Assembly: GCF_042650645.1 (NCBI RefSeq)
Contig: NZ_JBHSBI010000045.1
Coordinates: 17,478 to 81,477 of the forward strand
Source of the DNA: Nonomuraea purpurea
Lineage (GTDB): Bacteria > Actinomycetota > Actinomycetes > Streptosporangiales > Streptosporangiaceae
Direction of reading: 5' to 3'
Length of the DNA stretch: 64,000 bases
Positions 17,091 to 26,254 of this stretch are shown here, in pieces. A program made the translations under genes and the position numbers. The notes beneath the pieces were generated by a model. That model saw nothing but the letters and a program-made list of their open reading frames with translations. It had not been told where the DNA came from and made no database searches. The number at the start of each line of letters is the position of its first letter. Within the stretch, counting starts at the first letter, position 1.

Positions 17091-18670
17091 CGTGGCCGCC
17101 CCTTCCTGTCGACTATCGCGCAGAACACCCCCGTCACCGTCGTGTAGGGCGGCTCGACGGACATGTGACCCCGCTGGGCGTCGATCCAGATCACCTCGCC
17201 ATTGGAGTTGACGGCGTTCCACACGTGGGAGCCGCCGCCCGGCCAGCGCACCACGATGACGGCGCCCGCCCCGTGCCCTGCGTCGAGCAGCCGGCGCGCG
17301 ATCATCGGATAGGCGTGCCGCCCCTGGCCCAGGTACTCAAGGAGCTGCCCGATCCAGCGCTCGATCCTGGCCGCGCTCCCCTGCTCGCCGGTCAGCACCG
17401 GCCGGCCGATCCTGTCGTACTCGGGCAGCCGGGGCGCGGCCGCCGCAGGTTCGCCGTGCCAGGTGGACAGCACGGCCAGCGCGCAGTCGGCCGCGTTGGA
17501 CGACCGGAACGGGTCATCGGCGGGGCCGCCACCGTTCACCAGCCGAACCCAGGTGCCGCGCGGGTCGGGGAAGCGGTCTCCGGGACGCAGCGCGCCGGCC
17601 AAGTCCCGCTCCACGTGCGGATCGGGCTTCGCGAGCCCGCCCGGCACACCGTACGGCCTGGAATCCGCCAACCGCGGCGGCCGCCTCGGACCATCGAACC
17701 AGTCACCCTCGGCAGCGATCCTGGCCAGCACATCAAGCGCCTCCGCGGCATCAGCCGCAGCCCCACCACCCTCCAGCCCACCATCGGCCCAGCCCCCATT
17801 GGCCACCGGCACGCCGCCGAACCAGACCCCATCACCCACCGACCCACCACTGACCCCAACCCCACCATCGGACCAAACCTCATCACCCGCCGACACACCA
17901 CCAGCCCGAACCCCATCGGCCACCGACCCACCGCCGGACCAAACCTCATCGGCCACTGGCGCGCCACCGGACCTGACCCCATCGGCCGCCAGCGCGCCGC
18001 CGGATGGAGCCGTCCCGTTCCTGGAAGCCGCCTCACCGAGGAAGGCCAAGCCGCCTCCAGGCACTGTTCCCCCGAAAAGCGCCGAGCAGCTCCCGCGAGC
18101 CGCACCGCCGAATCGAGCCGGGTCGCCGAAGAGAGCCGCGTCTCCCGAGTAAGCCGCACCACCAAGGCCGCCCGCGCCGTTGGAGCCGCCCGCGCCGTTG
18201 GAGCGAGCCGCACCGCTGGAACGCGCGACACCACTGGCGTCAGCGGCACCGTCGGAGCGTGCACCACCGGCATGACCGGCACCACTTACGTGATGACCAC
18301 CAGCGTGACCGGCACTACCGGCGTGACCGGCACCACCGGTATGACCGGCACCACCGACGTGATGACCACCAACGTGGCCGGCACCACCGGCGTGACTCGC
18401 ACCGCCAAGGTGGGCACCGCCGTAGTAAGCGGAGTGGGCGGCGTCGCCGCGGTTGGCGGTGGCCGTGGTGTCGTCGGCGCCGAGCGCTTCTTGCGTATCG
18501 GCGGAGGTTTTTACGGGAACTGCGGTCTCGGCAGGGTCGGACGAGGCGGTGGCACCGGTCTCGGTGGCGGCCCGCTCGTAGTCGAGCCACCGCACCCCTT
18601 CCCCCACCACGGGGTTGTACTGACCCTCTGGAAGAGCCCACCGGACACTCGGCTTGCGCTCGCGGGACAC
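17087..18670 (-). CDS. Polymorphic-toxin-like protein with C-terminal papain-fold (Tox-PL) domain
   Basis: 527 aa. The C-terminal ~140 residues match the Tox-PL papain-like/glutamine deamidase pattern: Cys396 in NAADCALAV, His482 in GGSHVWNAV and Asp497 in WIDAQRGHM give a full triad. The long N-terminal part has no known domain. After a short conserved-looking start (WALPEGQYNPVVGEG) come a Gly/His/Ala-rich tract (residues 79-136, about 14 His) and a Gly/Trp/Val repeat region (227-300). No signal peptide or membrane span is visible, so the export route is unknown. GTG start with AGGAGG 7 bases ahead. The downstream overlapping gene looks like its immunity partner. Confidence 0.72.
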   Translation of the reverse strand: MSRERKPSVRWALPEGQYNPVVGEGVRWLDYERAATETGATASSDPAETAVPVKTSADTQEALGADDTTATANRGDAAHSAYYGGAHLGGASHAGGAGHVGGHHVGGAGHTGGAGHAGSAGHAGGHHVSGAGHAGGARSDGAADASGVARSSGAARSNGAGGSNGAGGLGGAAYSGDAALFGDPARFGGAARGSCSALFGGTVPGGGLAFLGEAASRNGTAPSGGALAADGVRSGGAPVADEVWSGGGSVADGVRAGGVSAGDEVWSDGGVGVSGGSVGDGVWFGGVPVANGGWADGGLEGGGAAADAAEALDVLARIAAEGDWFDGPRRPPRLADSRPYGVPGGLAKPDPHVERDLAGALRPGDRFPDPRGTWVRLVNGGGPADDPFRSSNAADCALAVLSTWHGEPAAAAPRLPEYDRIGRPVLTGEQGSAARIERWIGQLLEYLGQGRHAYPMIARRLLDAGHGAGAVIVVRWPGGGSHVWNAVNSNGEVIWIDAQRGHMSVEPPYTTVTGVFCAIVDRKGRPR

Positions 18671-18790
18671 GGCTTGCCTCCTGTCATGCTCAACGACCGA
18701 TCGTAGAGGCGTGACCGTGACAGGGGGGCGAAGTCAGGAAGATTCCCCGCCCGAACTACCCGCTGTACCTGCGCAAACAGTCCATACCGC

Positions 18791-20653
18791 TCAGGAGACC
18801 CGCACCGTGACCGTGTGCCAGCCGGTCGCGCCGTCGGGCGCGGGCGGCGCTTCCTGCTCGGTCTGGGTACGCCCGGCGGCGTCCGTCGCCCGTACCTGGA
18901 GGGTGTGCTCGCCCGGGGTGGCGTCCCAGTCGATCGACCACTGCCGCCACGTGTCGGGCCCTGGCACCTCGGCCAGCTTCGCCTGCCGCCACTGCCCGCG
19001 ATCGACCCGCACCTCGACGGCGTCCACCCCGGTGTGCTGCGCCCAGGCCACCCCGGCGATGGTGGTGCGACCGGCCTTCAGCACGGTCTCCTGCTTGGGG
19101 ACGTCGATGCGCGACTGGGTCTTGATCGGCCCCCGGGCGGACCAGCCCCTGGGTGTCCAGTACGCCTGGTCCCGGTCGAACCTGGTCACCTTGATGTCCA
19201 CCACCCATTTGGTGGCCGACACGTACCCGTACAGGCCCGGCACCACCTGGCGTACGGGGAAGCCGTGGTCGACGGGGAGCACCTCGCCGTTCATGGCCAC
19301 GGCGAACAGCGAGTCGCGCCCGTCCATCACCACGTCGACCGGGGTGCCGCAGGTGAAACCGTCGGCGGAGGTGGACAGGAGCATGTCGGCGTCCGACTGG
19401 AGCCCGGCCTTGCGCAGCACCTCGGGCATGCGGACGCCGAGCCAGCGGGCGTTGCCGACGTACGGTCCTCCGACCTCGTTGGAGACGCAGGCCAGGGTGA
19501 CGTCGGCTTCGACGAGCGGCATGTTCAGGAGGTCGCCGAACGTGAGCTCGATCGGGCGCTGGACCATGCCGTGGATGCGCAGCGTCCATTCTCTGGGGTC
19601 CACCTGGGGGACGACGAGGGCGGTGTCCACCCGGTAAAAGTCCTGATTTTTCGTGATGAACGGTGACAAGCCGCTGATACGCAGATCCGCCCCCACCGGA
19701 ACCGGCTTGGCGGGAATCGCCGGCCTCGGCAGCCTCACCCCGCCGCGCGCCGCGTTCACCGCCTGCCGCCCGCTGAGCTGCTGCCCCAGCACGGCCGCCA
19801 CCCCGGCCACCGCCACCCCACCGGCGACCCCGGTCAACAGCCGCCGCCTGTCGAACCCCCTCAACTCCGCCCCGGCCCGCATCACCACCGGCCGCTCCAC
19901 CGCATCGCCCTTCCCCACACCAGAAGCAGCCGAGCCGACCCCACCGGCATCTCCCACACCGCCACCGCCAGCACCGCTGTCAGTGGGCGTCTCAGCCCCT
20001 TCAGAGGCGGCACCATCGGCGGGCACGCCACCACGGGCGGCGGTCGGCGAAGGCTCCTCGGTGGGCGAAGGCCCAGCGGTCGGCGAAGGCCCGGTGGCGG
20101 GCGTGGCTCCGGCAATGGGCGGAGGCGGGGTGAGGCCGGGGCGGGCGGCCGTGCCGGGACGGGCGGCCGTGCCCGGGTGGGCGTCGGGGGGCGTGTGGAG
20201 GGGTGAGGGGCCGCCTGCGCGGTGGATCAGCCACGAGAGCGTCCAGGCTCCTGCCCCCACTCCCACGACGGTTGGCAGCGCGTCCAGGATGCCGGCGTCC
20301 GGACGGGTCAGGACGGCGAGGACCCCGACGGCCCCGAAGATCCCCAGCCCCGCGTACCCGTACGCGAGCGCCCGCCGAGCCACCACCCCGATGAGCGCCG
20401 CCACCCCCGCGAGCACCACCAGCACCCCCGCGATGAGCACCGTCTTGTCGTTCTCGCCGAACGTGCTGATCGCGAAGTCCTTGACCGCGGGAGGCGCCAG
20501 ATCGACCGTGGCATCGCCCACGGCGACGACGGGGAACGTCTTCGGCCCGGCGAACCCGGCCACGAGCTGCGCCACCCCGAGGGCCACGCCCCCGGCCGTC
20601 AATCCCGCCAGGGCCCCCGCCCAGACAGGCACCGTCTGATGATTACTCTGCAC
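18791..20653 (-). CDS. Membrane-anchored molybdopterin-dependent oxidoreductase (sulfite oxidase fold)
   Basis: 620 aa. Residues 1-145 contain about four membrane spans. A Pro/Thr/Gly-rich linker (150-250) with repeated GPSPT words follows, then a fifth span with RRRLL (269-290) reminiscent of a Tat-type signal. The catalytic domain (about 315-500) has the molybdenum-ligating Cys389 in LACVSNEVGG, as in sulfite oxidase/YedY-type enzymes. A Mo-co dimerisation, immunoglobulin-like domain ends the protein. The catalytic part should lie outside the membrane. Substrate unknown. Length and layout match a common actinobacterial paralogue. Confidence 0.9.
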   Translation of the reverse strand: MQSNHQTVPVWAGALAGLTAGGVALGVAQLVAGFAGPKTFPVVAVGDATVDLAPPAVKDFAISTFGENDKTVLIAGVLVVLAGVAALIGVVARRALAYGYAGLGIFGAVGVLAVLTRPDAGILDALPTVVGVGAGAWTLSWLIHRAGGPSPLHTPPDAHPGTAARPGTAARPGLTPPPPIAGATPATGPSPTAGPSPTEEPSPTAARGGVPADGAASEGAETPTDSGAGGGGVGDAGGVGSAASGVGKGDAVERPVVMRAGAELRGFDRRRLLTGVAGGVAVAGVAAVLGQQLSGRQAVNAARGGVRLPRPAIPAKPVPVGADLRISGLSPFITKNQDFYRVDTALVVPQVDPREWTLRIHGMVQRPIELTFGDLLNMPLVEADVTLACVSNEVGGPYVGNARWLGVRMPEVLRKAGLQSDADMLLSTSADGFTCGTPVDVVMDGRDSLFAVAMNGEVLPVDHGFPVRQVVPGLYGYVSATKWVVDIKVTRFDRDQAYWTPRGWSARGPIKTQSRIDVPKQETVLKAGRTTIAGVAWAQHTGVDAVEVRVDRGQWRQAKLAEVPGPDTWRQWSIDWDATPGEHTLQVRATDAAGRTQTEQEAPPAPDGATGWHTVTVRVS

Positions 20654-20699
20654 AGTGCGACGGTACGTCCCCCGGCACCCCAGGGTCCTTACGCGACGC

Positions 20700-21290
20700 T
20701 TACGAGCCGAGCAGTTCGCGCACGATCGGCGCCAGAGCGCGGAAGGCCCGCCCCCGGTGGCTGATGGCGTCTTTCTCCTCCGGCGCCATCTCGGCGGTGG
20801 TGCGGGTCTCGCCCTCGGGAACCAGGATCGGGTCGTAGCCGAAGCCGTTGGTCCCGCGCGGCGTGGTGATCAGGTGGCCGGCCAGCGTGCCCTCGACGAC
20901 GCGGCTCTCCCCCGACGGCAGCGCCAGCGCGGCGGCGCAGGCGAAGTAGGCGGTCAGCCTGTCGGCGGGCACGTCGGAGATCTGGGCGAGCAGCAGCGAG
21001 AGGTTGGCCTGGTCGTCGCCGTGCCGCCCCGACCAGCGGGCGGAGAAGACGCCCGGCATGCCGTTGAGGACGTCGACGCAGAGCCCGGAGTCGTCGGCGA
21101 CCGCGGGCAGCCCGGAGCCCTTGGCCACGGCGTGCGCCTTGAGCAGGGCGTTCTCCTCGAACGTGACGCCGGTCTCGGCGACCTCGCCGATCGAGGGGAA
21201 CTCCTCCAGCCCGACGATGTCGAACCCGCTGAGGATGCGCCGCAGCTCCGCGATCTTGCCTTTGTTCCGCGTGGCCAGGACGATCCTCAT
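20700..21290 (-). CDS. rdgB: XTP/dITP diphosphatase (RdgB/HAM1)
   Basis: 196 aa. Hydrolyses non-canonical purine triphosphates (XTP, dITP, ITP) to monophosphates, keeping them out of DNA and RNA. Conserved N-terminus VLATRNKGKIAEL, metal/catalytic block AVADDSGLCVDVLNGMPGVFSARW, substrate loop GTNGFGYDPIL and C-terminal SHRGRA are all present. Its ATG overlaps the rph stop by 4 bases (ATGA), so the two are translationally coupled, an arrangement known from other actinobacteria. Confidence 0.96.
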   Translation of the reverse strand: MRIVLATRNKGKIAELRRILSGFDIVGLEEFPSIGEVAETGVTFEENALLKAHAVAKGSGLPAVADDSGLCVDVLNGMPGVFSARWSGRHGDDQANLSLLLAQISDVPADRLTAYFACAAALALPSGESRVVEGTLAGHLITTPRGTNGFGYDPILVPEGETRTTAEMAPEEKDAISHRGRAFRALAPIVRELLGS

Positions 21291-22006
21291 GACCGCAGCG
21301 CCTCCTGCTGGATCAGCGTGAGCTCCTGGCAGCCGGCCACGGCCAGGTCGAGGAGCTGGTCGAGCGCGCCCCGGTCGAACGGGACGCCTTCGGCGGTGCC
21401 CTGCACCTCGACGAAGCTGCCCGTGCCGGTCATCACGACGTTCATGTCGGTTTCTGCGGCGACGTCCTCGGTGTAGCAGAGGTCGAGCATCGGGACCGCG
21501 TCGACCACCCCGACGGAGACGGCGGAGACCGAGCCGACGAGGGGGTCTCCCGGGCACATCCGGCGCTCGCGCATCCAGGCGACGGCGTCGGCCAGCGCCA
21601 CGTAGGCGCCGGTGATGGCGGCGGTCCTGGTGCCGCCGTCGGCCTGCAGCACGTCGCAATCGAGCAAAATGGAGTTTTCGCCCAACGCTTTGTAATCGAC
21701 GCACGCACGCAGCGAGCGCCCGATCAACCGCGAAATCTCGTGCGTCCGGCCACCGATTTTGCCGCGGACCGATTCGCGATCGTTACGAGTATTGGTCGCC
21801 CGCGGCAGCATCGCGTATTCGGCCGTAACCCAGCCCTGGCCGCTGCCTCTGCGCCATCGCGGCACGCTGTCCTGGACCGACGCCGCGCACAACACCCGGG
21901 TGCCGCCGAACTCCACCAGCACCGAGCCCTCCGCGTGGGCCAGCCAACGCCTGGTGATCGTAATGGGGCGGAGCTGGTCAGGGTTGCGGCCATCCTGTCG
22001 GGACAT
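21287..22006 (-). CDS. rph: Ribonuclease PH
   Basis: 239 aa phosphorolytic 3'-5' exoribonuclease that trims the 3' ends of tRNA precursors. Diagnostic blocks are GSVLVEFGGTRVLCAASV, EYAMLPRAT, the phosphate-site region GGTRTAAITGAYVAL and DLCYTEDVAAETDMNVV. The ATG at 22006 begins at the family N-terminus; upstream extension of the frame has no similarity. First gene of the rph-rdgB operon, divergent from an MFS gene. Confidence 0.96.
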   Translation of the reverse strand: MSRQDGRNPDQLRPITITRRWLAHAEGSVLVEFGGTRVLCAASVQDSVPRWRRGSGQGWVTAEYAMLPRATNTRNDRESVRGKIGGRTHEISRLIGRSLRACVDYKALGENSILLDCDVLQADGGTRTAAITGAYVALADAVAWMRERRMCPGDPLVGSVSAVSVGVVDAVPMLDLCYTEDVAAETDMNVVMTGTGSFVEVQGTAEGVPFDRGALDQLLDLAVAGCQELTLIQQEALRS

Positions 22007-22047
22007 GCAGATCACCCTATCTCCGCGCCACAACACTCTTGACCAAA

Positions 22048-22060
22048 TGTGTCCGACACA
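22048..22060. promoter_or_regulatory. Inverted repeat in the rph/MFS divergent gap
   Basis: TGTGTC-C-GACACA is a perfect 6-bp inverted repeat around one base. It touches the possible ATG at 22060 and lies 42 bases from the rph start, a suitable place for an operator shared by the divergent genes. Confidence 0.35.
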
Positions 22061-23313
22061 TGGATCCTTACGCAATGACAACGGGGGTGTTGCGAAACCC
22101 TGACTTCCTTCGGTTCCTCAGTTCGCACATCGCGAACGAACTCGGAGCAAATATCTCCCGCGTGGCGCTCCCGCTCGTGGCCGTGCTGGCACTGCACGCC
22201 ACCCCAGGAGAGGTCGGCGTGCTCGCGGCGCTGCAGACGACGGCGTTCCTGCTGATCGGCCTGCCTTCGGGGGTCTGGGTCGACAGGATGCGCAAGCGGC
22301 GTGTGCTGATGGCCTCGGACCTGGCCAGGTTCGTGCTGCTGGGCAGCATTCCGGTCGCGGCGGCTCTGGGGCTGTTATCGATCGAGATGATGTACGTGGT
22401 CGCCCTGCTCGTGGGCGTGGCGCAGGTCTTCAACGACGTGGCCGACCAGACGTACCTGCCTGAGCTGGTCGGCACCACGCAGCTCGCCGACGGCAACGCC
22501 AAGCTGGGGGCGGTCCGCTCGACGGCGGTCCTGTCGGGTCCCGGTCTGGGCGGCGCGCTGGTGCAACTGCTGTCGGCGCCACGCACGCTGGTCGCCACCG
22601 CGGTGGGCGCGCTCGCCTCGGTGATCTTCCTGAGCAGGATCAAGGCGCCTGACAAACCGCCCGCCCTCACCGAGCCCACCCCGCTGCTGCGCGGCATCCG
22701 CGAGGGGCTGGCGTACGTGTGGCGGGACCGGTTGATGCGCGTGTTCGTGGCGACCTCGGCCCTGATCAACCTCTCGGTGAGCGCGGTGCTCGGCCTGTCG
22801 GTGCTGTTCCTGGCCCAGGAGGTCAAGCTGTCGCCCGGCGTCATCGGCCTGCTGCTCATGTCGGGCGGCGTCGGCGGCCTGATCGGCGGCCTGACCGGCG
22901 GCTGGATGGCCAGGAAGCTCGGCACCGCGCGCATGACCTGGCTGGCCGTCGCCGTGGCCTCGCCGTTCGGCCTGCTGCTGCCGATGACGCAGGCCGACTG
23001 GCGGGTGGTGTGCTTCGCGATCACCTCGATCGTGTTGTCGTGGAGCGCGGCGCTGTCGAACGTGGGCCAGATCACCTACCGGCAGTCCTCGACGCCCGAC
23101 CACATGCTCGGCCGGGTCAACGCCTCGGTGCGGTTCATGGTCTGGGGCACCATGCCGCTGGGCGCGCTGCTGGGCGGGCTCGTCGCCCAGCAGATCGGCG
23201 TGCGGGAGGCCCTGTGGGTGTTCATGGTGGGCCGGCTGCTCGCGTTCCTGCCGATGCTGTTCTCGCCGCTGCCGCGGATGCGGGAGTTCTCGGAGATTCA
23301 GGCCAAGTCGTAG
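22060..23313 (+). CDS. MFS transporter (MFS_3/EntS-like efflux permease)
   Basis: About 417 aa with twelve predicted membrane spans. Motif A-like loop WVDRMRKRRVLMASD follows span 2, and the layout matches EntS/MFS_3 drug or siderophore exporters. Start uncertain: TTG 22039, ATG 22060 and ATG 22075 are all in frame, and none has a good ribosome-binding site. The ATG at 22075 would leave the inverted repeat at 22048-22060 wholly upstream. The 3' end overlaps the convergent MBL gene by 16 bases. It interrupts the otherwise conserved rph/MBL/murI order. Substrate unknown. Confidence 0.85.
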   Translation: MDPYAMTTGVLRNPDFLRFLSSHIANELGANISRVALPLVAVLALHATPGEVGVLAALQTTAFLLIGLPSGVWVDRMRKRRVLMASDLARFVLLGSIPVAAALGLLSIEMMYVVALLVGVAQVFNDVADQTYLPELVGTTQLADGNAKLGAVRSTAVLSGPGLGGALVQLLSAPRTLVATAVGALASVIFLSRIKAPDKPPALTEPTPLLRGIREGLAYVWRDRLMRVFVATSALINLSVSAVLGLSVLFLAQEVKLSPGVIGLLLMSGGVGGLIGGLTGGWMARKLGTARMTWLAVAVASPFGLLLPMTQADWRVVCFAITSIVLSWSAALSNVGQITYRQSSTPDHMLGRVNASVRFMVWGTMPLGALLGGLVAQQIGVREALWVFMVGRLLAFLPMLFSPLPRMREFSEIQAKS

Positions 23314-24050
23314 ACCGCGCCGCTGCGGGCCAGCTCGATGGGCCCGTCGAAGCCGCCTCTGGTGGCCTCGTCGAGCACGACGGCCTGGTCGTTCCATGGC
23401 ACGAGGTGGGTCAGCACGAGCCGGCCCACACCGGCCTTGGCGGCGTGCTCGGCCGCCTGACCGCCCGTCAGGTGCAGGTCGGCGGGCAGGTCGGGGCCGT
23501 CGACGAAGGACGCCTCACACAGCATCAGGTCCACGCCCGAGGCCAGCCTCACCAGCTCGTGCGACTCGCCGGTGTCGCCGGAGTAGGCCATGCACGTGTC
23601 TCCGTTGGAGACGCGGAAGCCGTACGCCTCGACCGGGTGGTTCACCAGCCCGGCGGTGAGGGTGAAGGGGCCGATCTCGAACGAGCCGGGCGCCAGCGGC
23701 ACGAAGTCGAACGCGGTCTCCATGCCGGGCTCTTCCGGCATCCCGTACGCGGCCGCCAGCCGGCGCGGCGCGTCGGCCGGCGCGTAGACGGGCACGACCG
23801 GGTACGGCGCCTCGGGCCCGTAGGTGCGGGCCACGTGATAGCCGCACAGGTCGAGACAGTGGTCGGCGTGCAGATGGGTCAGGCAAATCGCGTCCACGTC
23901 GTACAGGCCGATGTGGCGTTGGAGCGCGCCGAGCGACCCACTGCCGAGGTCGAGCAGCATCCTGAACCCATCGGACTCGAGGAGGTAGCAGGACGCTGGA
24001 CTGTCGGGCCCCGGGTAGCTCCCCGAGCATCCGACGATGGTCACCTTCAT
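23298..24050 (-). CDS. MBL-fold metallohydrolase (Rv1339-like)
   Basis: 250 aa. The zinc-binding motif THLHADHCLD gives His59, His61, Asp63 and His64; a further His (NHPVEAYGF), Asp (AYSGDTGES) and His (LTHLVPWN) complete a two-metal site. The fold is close to RNase Z/arylsulfatase-type phosphodiesterases. In Mycobacterium tuberculosis the gene in this position (Rv1339) has been described as an atypical cyclic-nucleotide phosphodiesterase, so a cAMP-related role is possible here by synteny. It overlaps murI by 4 bases. Confidence 0.88.
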   Translation of the reverse strand: MKVTIVGCSGSYPGPDSPASCYLLESDGFRMLLDLGSGSLGALQRHIGLYDVDAICLTHLHADHCLDLCGYHVARTYGPEAPYPVVPVYAPADAPRRLAAAYGMPEEPGMETAFDFVPLAPGSFEIGPFTLTAGLVNHPVEAYGFRVSNGDTCMAYSGDTGESHELVRLASGVDLMLCEASFVDGPDLPADLHLTGGQAAEHAAKAGVGRLVLTHLVPWNDQAVVLDEATRGGFDGPIELARSGAVYDLA

Positions 24051-24871
24051 GTGGGCCTCCCGTTAAAGGTAGTACCCCCCACTGGCGCGACTTCGACCAC
24101 ATCGATCTCCGGGCCCAGGAATCGCCGCCCGAGCCGGGCGAAGAGCAGGGAGTCGCCGGTGGCACGGAAGCGGTGCCGGGGGGTGGCCTCGCCTCCTGCC
24201 GCCAGATCGCGGTCGTGCAGGATCCGATAGACGTCCTTGGCCGTCTCCTCGGCGCTGGAGACCAGCGTGACCCCGTCACCCGCGACGTAGGAGATCGCGC
24301 CGGTGAGCAGCGGGTAATGGGTGCAGCCGAGGATGAGAGTGTCGCACCCGGCAGCCCTGATGGGCTCCAGGTAGTCGCGTACGACCTCGATGAGCTCCTC
24401 GCTCATCGTCTCTCCTCGTTCGACGTACTCCACCAGGCGTGGGGCGGCCACGCCGGTGAGCAGGACGTCGGGCGCCGCGGTGAAGGCGTCGTGATAGGCC
24501 ATGGAGTCGATGGTGGCCCTGGTGGCGATCACTCCGACCCTGCCGGTGCGGGTGGCGCGCACCGCACGCCTGGTCGCGGGCTGGATCACCTCGACGACCG
24601 GCACGTCATAACGCTCGCGGGCGTCGCGCAGCACGGCGGCGCTGGCGCTGTTGCACGCGATCACGAGCATCTTGACGTCGTGCTCGACGAGGTGGTCCAT
24701 CACCTCCAGGGCGTAGGCGCGGACCTCCGCGATGCGTCTGGGCCCGTACGGCTGGCGGGCCGTGTCGGCCACGTAGGTGATCGATTCGTTGGGCAACTGG
24801 TCGATGATCGCCCGGGCGACCGTCAGGCCGCCCACTCCGCTGTCGAAGATCCCAATACTCGCGTCCGGCAC
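24047..24871 (-). CDS. murI: Glutamate racemase
   Basis: 274 aa. Makes D-glutamate for peptidoglycan. Asp10 in IFDSGVGG, catalytic Cys73 in IACNSAS and Cys183 in LGCTHYPLL are present, with the conserved VADTARQPYG loop. Its stop overlaps the MBL hydrolase ATG, giving a two-gene operon. The promoter should lie in 24872-24973, where only a mildly T-rich stretch is seen. Confidence 0.97.
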   Translation of the reverse strand: MPDASIGIFDSGVGGLTVARAIIDQLPNESITYVADTARQPYGPRRIAEVRAYALEVMDHLVEHDVKMLVIACNSASAAVLRDARERYDVPVVEVIQPATRRAVRATRTGRVGVIATRATIDSMAYHDAFTAAPDVLLTGVAAPRLVEYVERGETMSEELIEVVRDYLEPIRAAGCDTLILGCTHYPLLTGAISYVAGDGVTLVSSAEETAKDVYRILHDRDLAAGGEATPRHRFRATGDSLLFARLGRRFLGPEIDVVEVAPVGGTTFNGRPT

Positions 24872-24973
24872 GCTCTAGAGGGTAGGCGACCTGCGCGATC
24901 AACACTGCGTAAGAATGCTCACACTGCGACGCGTGATGTCGATGCGATGTCGTCTTCGTCACATAAGGCGTCG

Positions 24974-25765
24974 TCAGCCCCTTCCGACGCGGGCGAGCTG
25001 ACGCGCCTGGGCGACGAGCCGGCCGGCGCGGTCGCGTACCTCGACCTCCTCGTCGAACCAGCCGTCGGAGATCAGCCGGCCGCTGCCCAGCAGCGTCAGC
25101 CAGCCGGGGGCGGGCAGCGCGCGCAGGTGCCAGGTGAGGTCGACGGTGGGCGCCCAGCCGCGCGCGCCGGCGGAGAACACGACGGGCGGCAGCGCGTCGA
25201 CGGCCAGGGCCAGTACGTACGGGTCGGGGTCCTGGGGTTCGGCCATCCTGAAGTACGCCCGCGACTCGGGCCTGCCGGTGGGCCGGCCCGTCAGCCAGCC
25301 GATCGTGGGCGGGTCGAAGAGCAGTTCCATCTGGGCGTTCAGGTTCATGCCCGATTCGGGTTTGGGGTCGGGAAGCTTGGCGCAGTCCTCGATGGGCGGC
25401 ATCTCGTGCGCCGGCCCTTCCGCGTAAAGGGGCTCGGCCCCGTCCAGCGTCGCCGTCGTGACCAGCCCCTCGATCTGGGCCACGCCGTCCTGGACGAGCC
25501 TCACCCTGGCGAAGGCGGCCGTCCTGCCCGCCTTGAGCGGCTCCACCCGCACCTGCGCGGGGCCGGCGACCGGCGCCTTGAGGAACTGCGCGGTCGTGCT
25601 CACCGGATGCGCGAACGGCGAGGCGTCCACCGCCGCGCGCAGGATCACGGCCATCAGGTAACCGCCGTTGAGCGGTCCGCCGATCGCGTATCCGGGGTCG
25701 AGGCACACGTCGTAGGTGTTGTCGTCGACTCTGATCGCCTGCGTGGCCTCGTCGAACTTGGTCAT
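24974..25765 (-). CDS. Acyl-CoA thioesterase-like protein (double hotdog)
   Basis: 263 aa. The N-terminal half shows the TesB-like hotdog pattern (GGPLNGGYLMAVILRAA, STTAQFLKAPVAG) and a second hotdog follows (PPVVFSAGARGWAPTVDLTWHLRALP). It probably hydrolyses an acyl-CoA thioester in the cytoplasm; substrate unknown. Start set at ATG 25765 (MTKFDEATQ); the frame extends upstream without family similarity. Divergent from the PRC-barrel gene by about 110 bp. Confidence 0.82.
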   Translation of the reverse strand: MTKFDEATQAIRVDDNTYDVCLDPGYAIGGPLNGGYLMAVILRAAVDASPFAHPVSTTAQFLKAPVAGPAQVRVEPLKAGRTAAFARVRLVQDGVAQIEGLVTTATLDGAEPLYAEGPAHEMPPIEDCAKLPDPKPESGMNLNAQMELLFDPPTIGWLTGRPTGRPESRAYFRMAEPQDPDPYVLALAVDALPPVVFSAGARGWAPTVDLTWHLRALPAPGWLTLLGSGRLISDGWFDEEVEVRDRAGRLVAQARQLARVGRG

Positions 25766-25874
25766 CGGCGCCCGCCTTGGTCCGGAACTATGTTCTGGGA
25801 GCCCCAACTCTAAGGCATCCCCCTAATCAGCGCGCCTACCTGCGAAAACGTGATTCGACTGAGAAAGTTCGATC

Positions 25875-26201
25875 ATGGCAAGTGTCACCGAACTCATCGG
25901 TCAGTCCGTTTGGGACTCCAATGGGGTGTGGGTCGGCCATGTCGTCGACATCCGCGTGCGCCAGCACAAAGGCGAGCTGCAGCAGAGCCACACCGTTTAC
26001 GGTCTCGTCGTGTCGGGCCGGCGCGCGCCGTTCCTGCTCGGGTTCACGCGCGAACGTCAGGGCCGCCACGCCTGGGTCTCGCGTGCGCTGGCCCGCATGG
26101 CGTACGTGGGCTGCACGTTCGTGCCCTGGGCGGCCGTCGCGGACTACGGCGGAGGAGAGGTGCACATCGGCGTGCTCAGAAAAGAGCTGACCAGGGTCTG
26201 A
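25875..26201 (+). CDS. Small PRC-barrel-like protein
   Basis: 108 aa. The opening SVTELIGQSVWDSNGVWVGHVVDIRVR has the beta-hairpin pattern of PRC-barrel domains (GK.V....G..VG.V.D), which appear in ribosome-maturation and photosynthesis-related proteins. The second half (FLLGFTRERQGRH...) is less typical. No membrane span. Likely a small binding domain; role unknown. Sits between a thioesterase and a DUF3352 gene. Confidence 0.6.
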   Translation: MASVTELIGQSVWDSNGVWVGHVVDIRVRQHKGELQQSHTVYGLVVSGRRAPFLLGFTRERQGRHAWVSRALARMAYVGCTFVPWAAVADYGGGEVHIGVLRKELTRV

Positions 26202-26254
26202 ATCCGAACTTCAGTACATTGCAAGCGCCCGTCTAGCAACATCAGCTAACTTCT

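Noticed and set aside
17771..17992. Repeated CCACCG/CATCGG-like words resembling a VNTR
   Set aside because: They encode the Gly/Trp/Val repeats of the toxin-like protein on the minus strand and vary in sequence, so no separate DNA repeat element is called.
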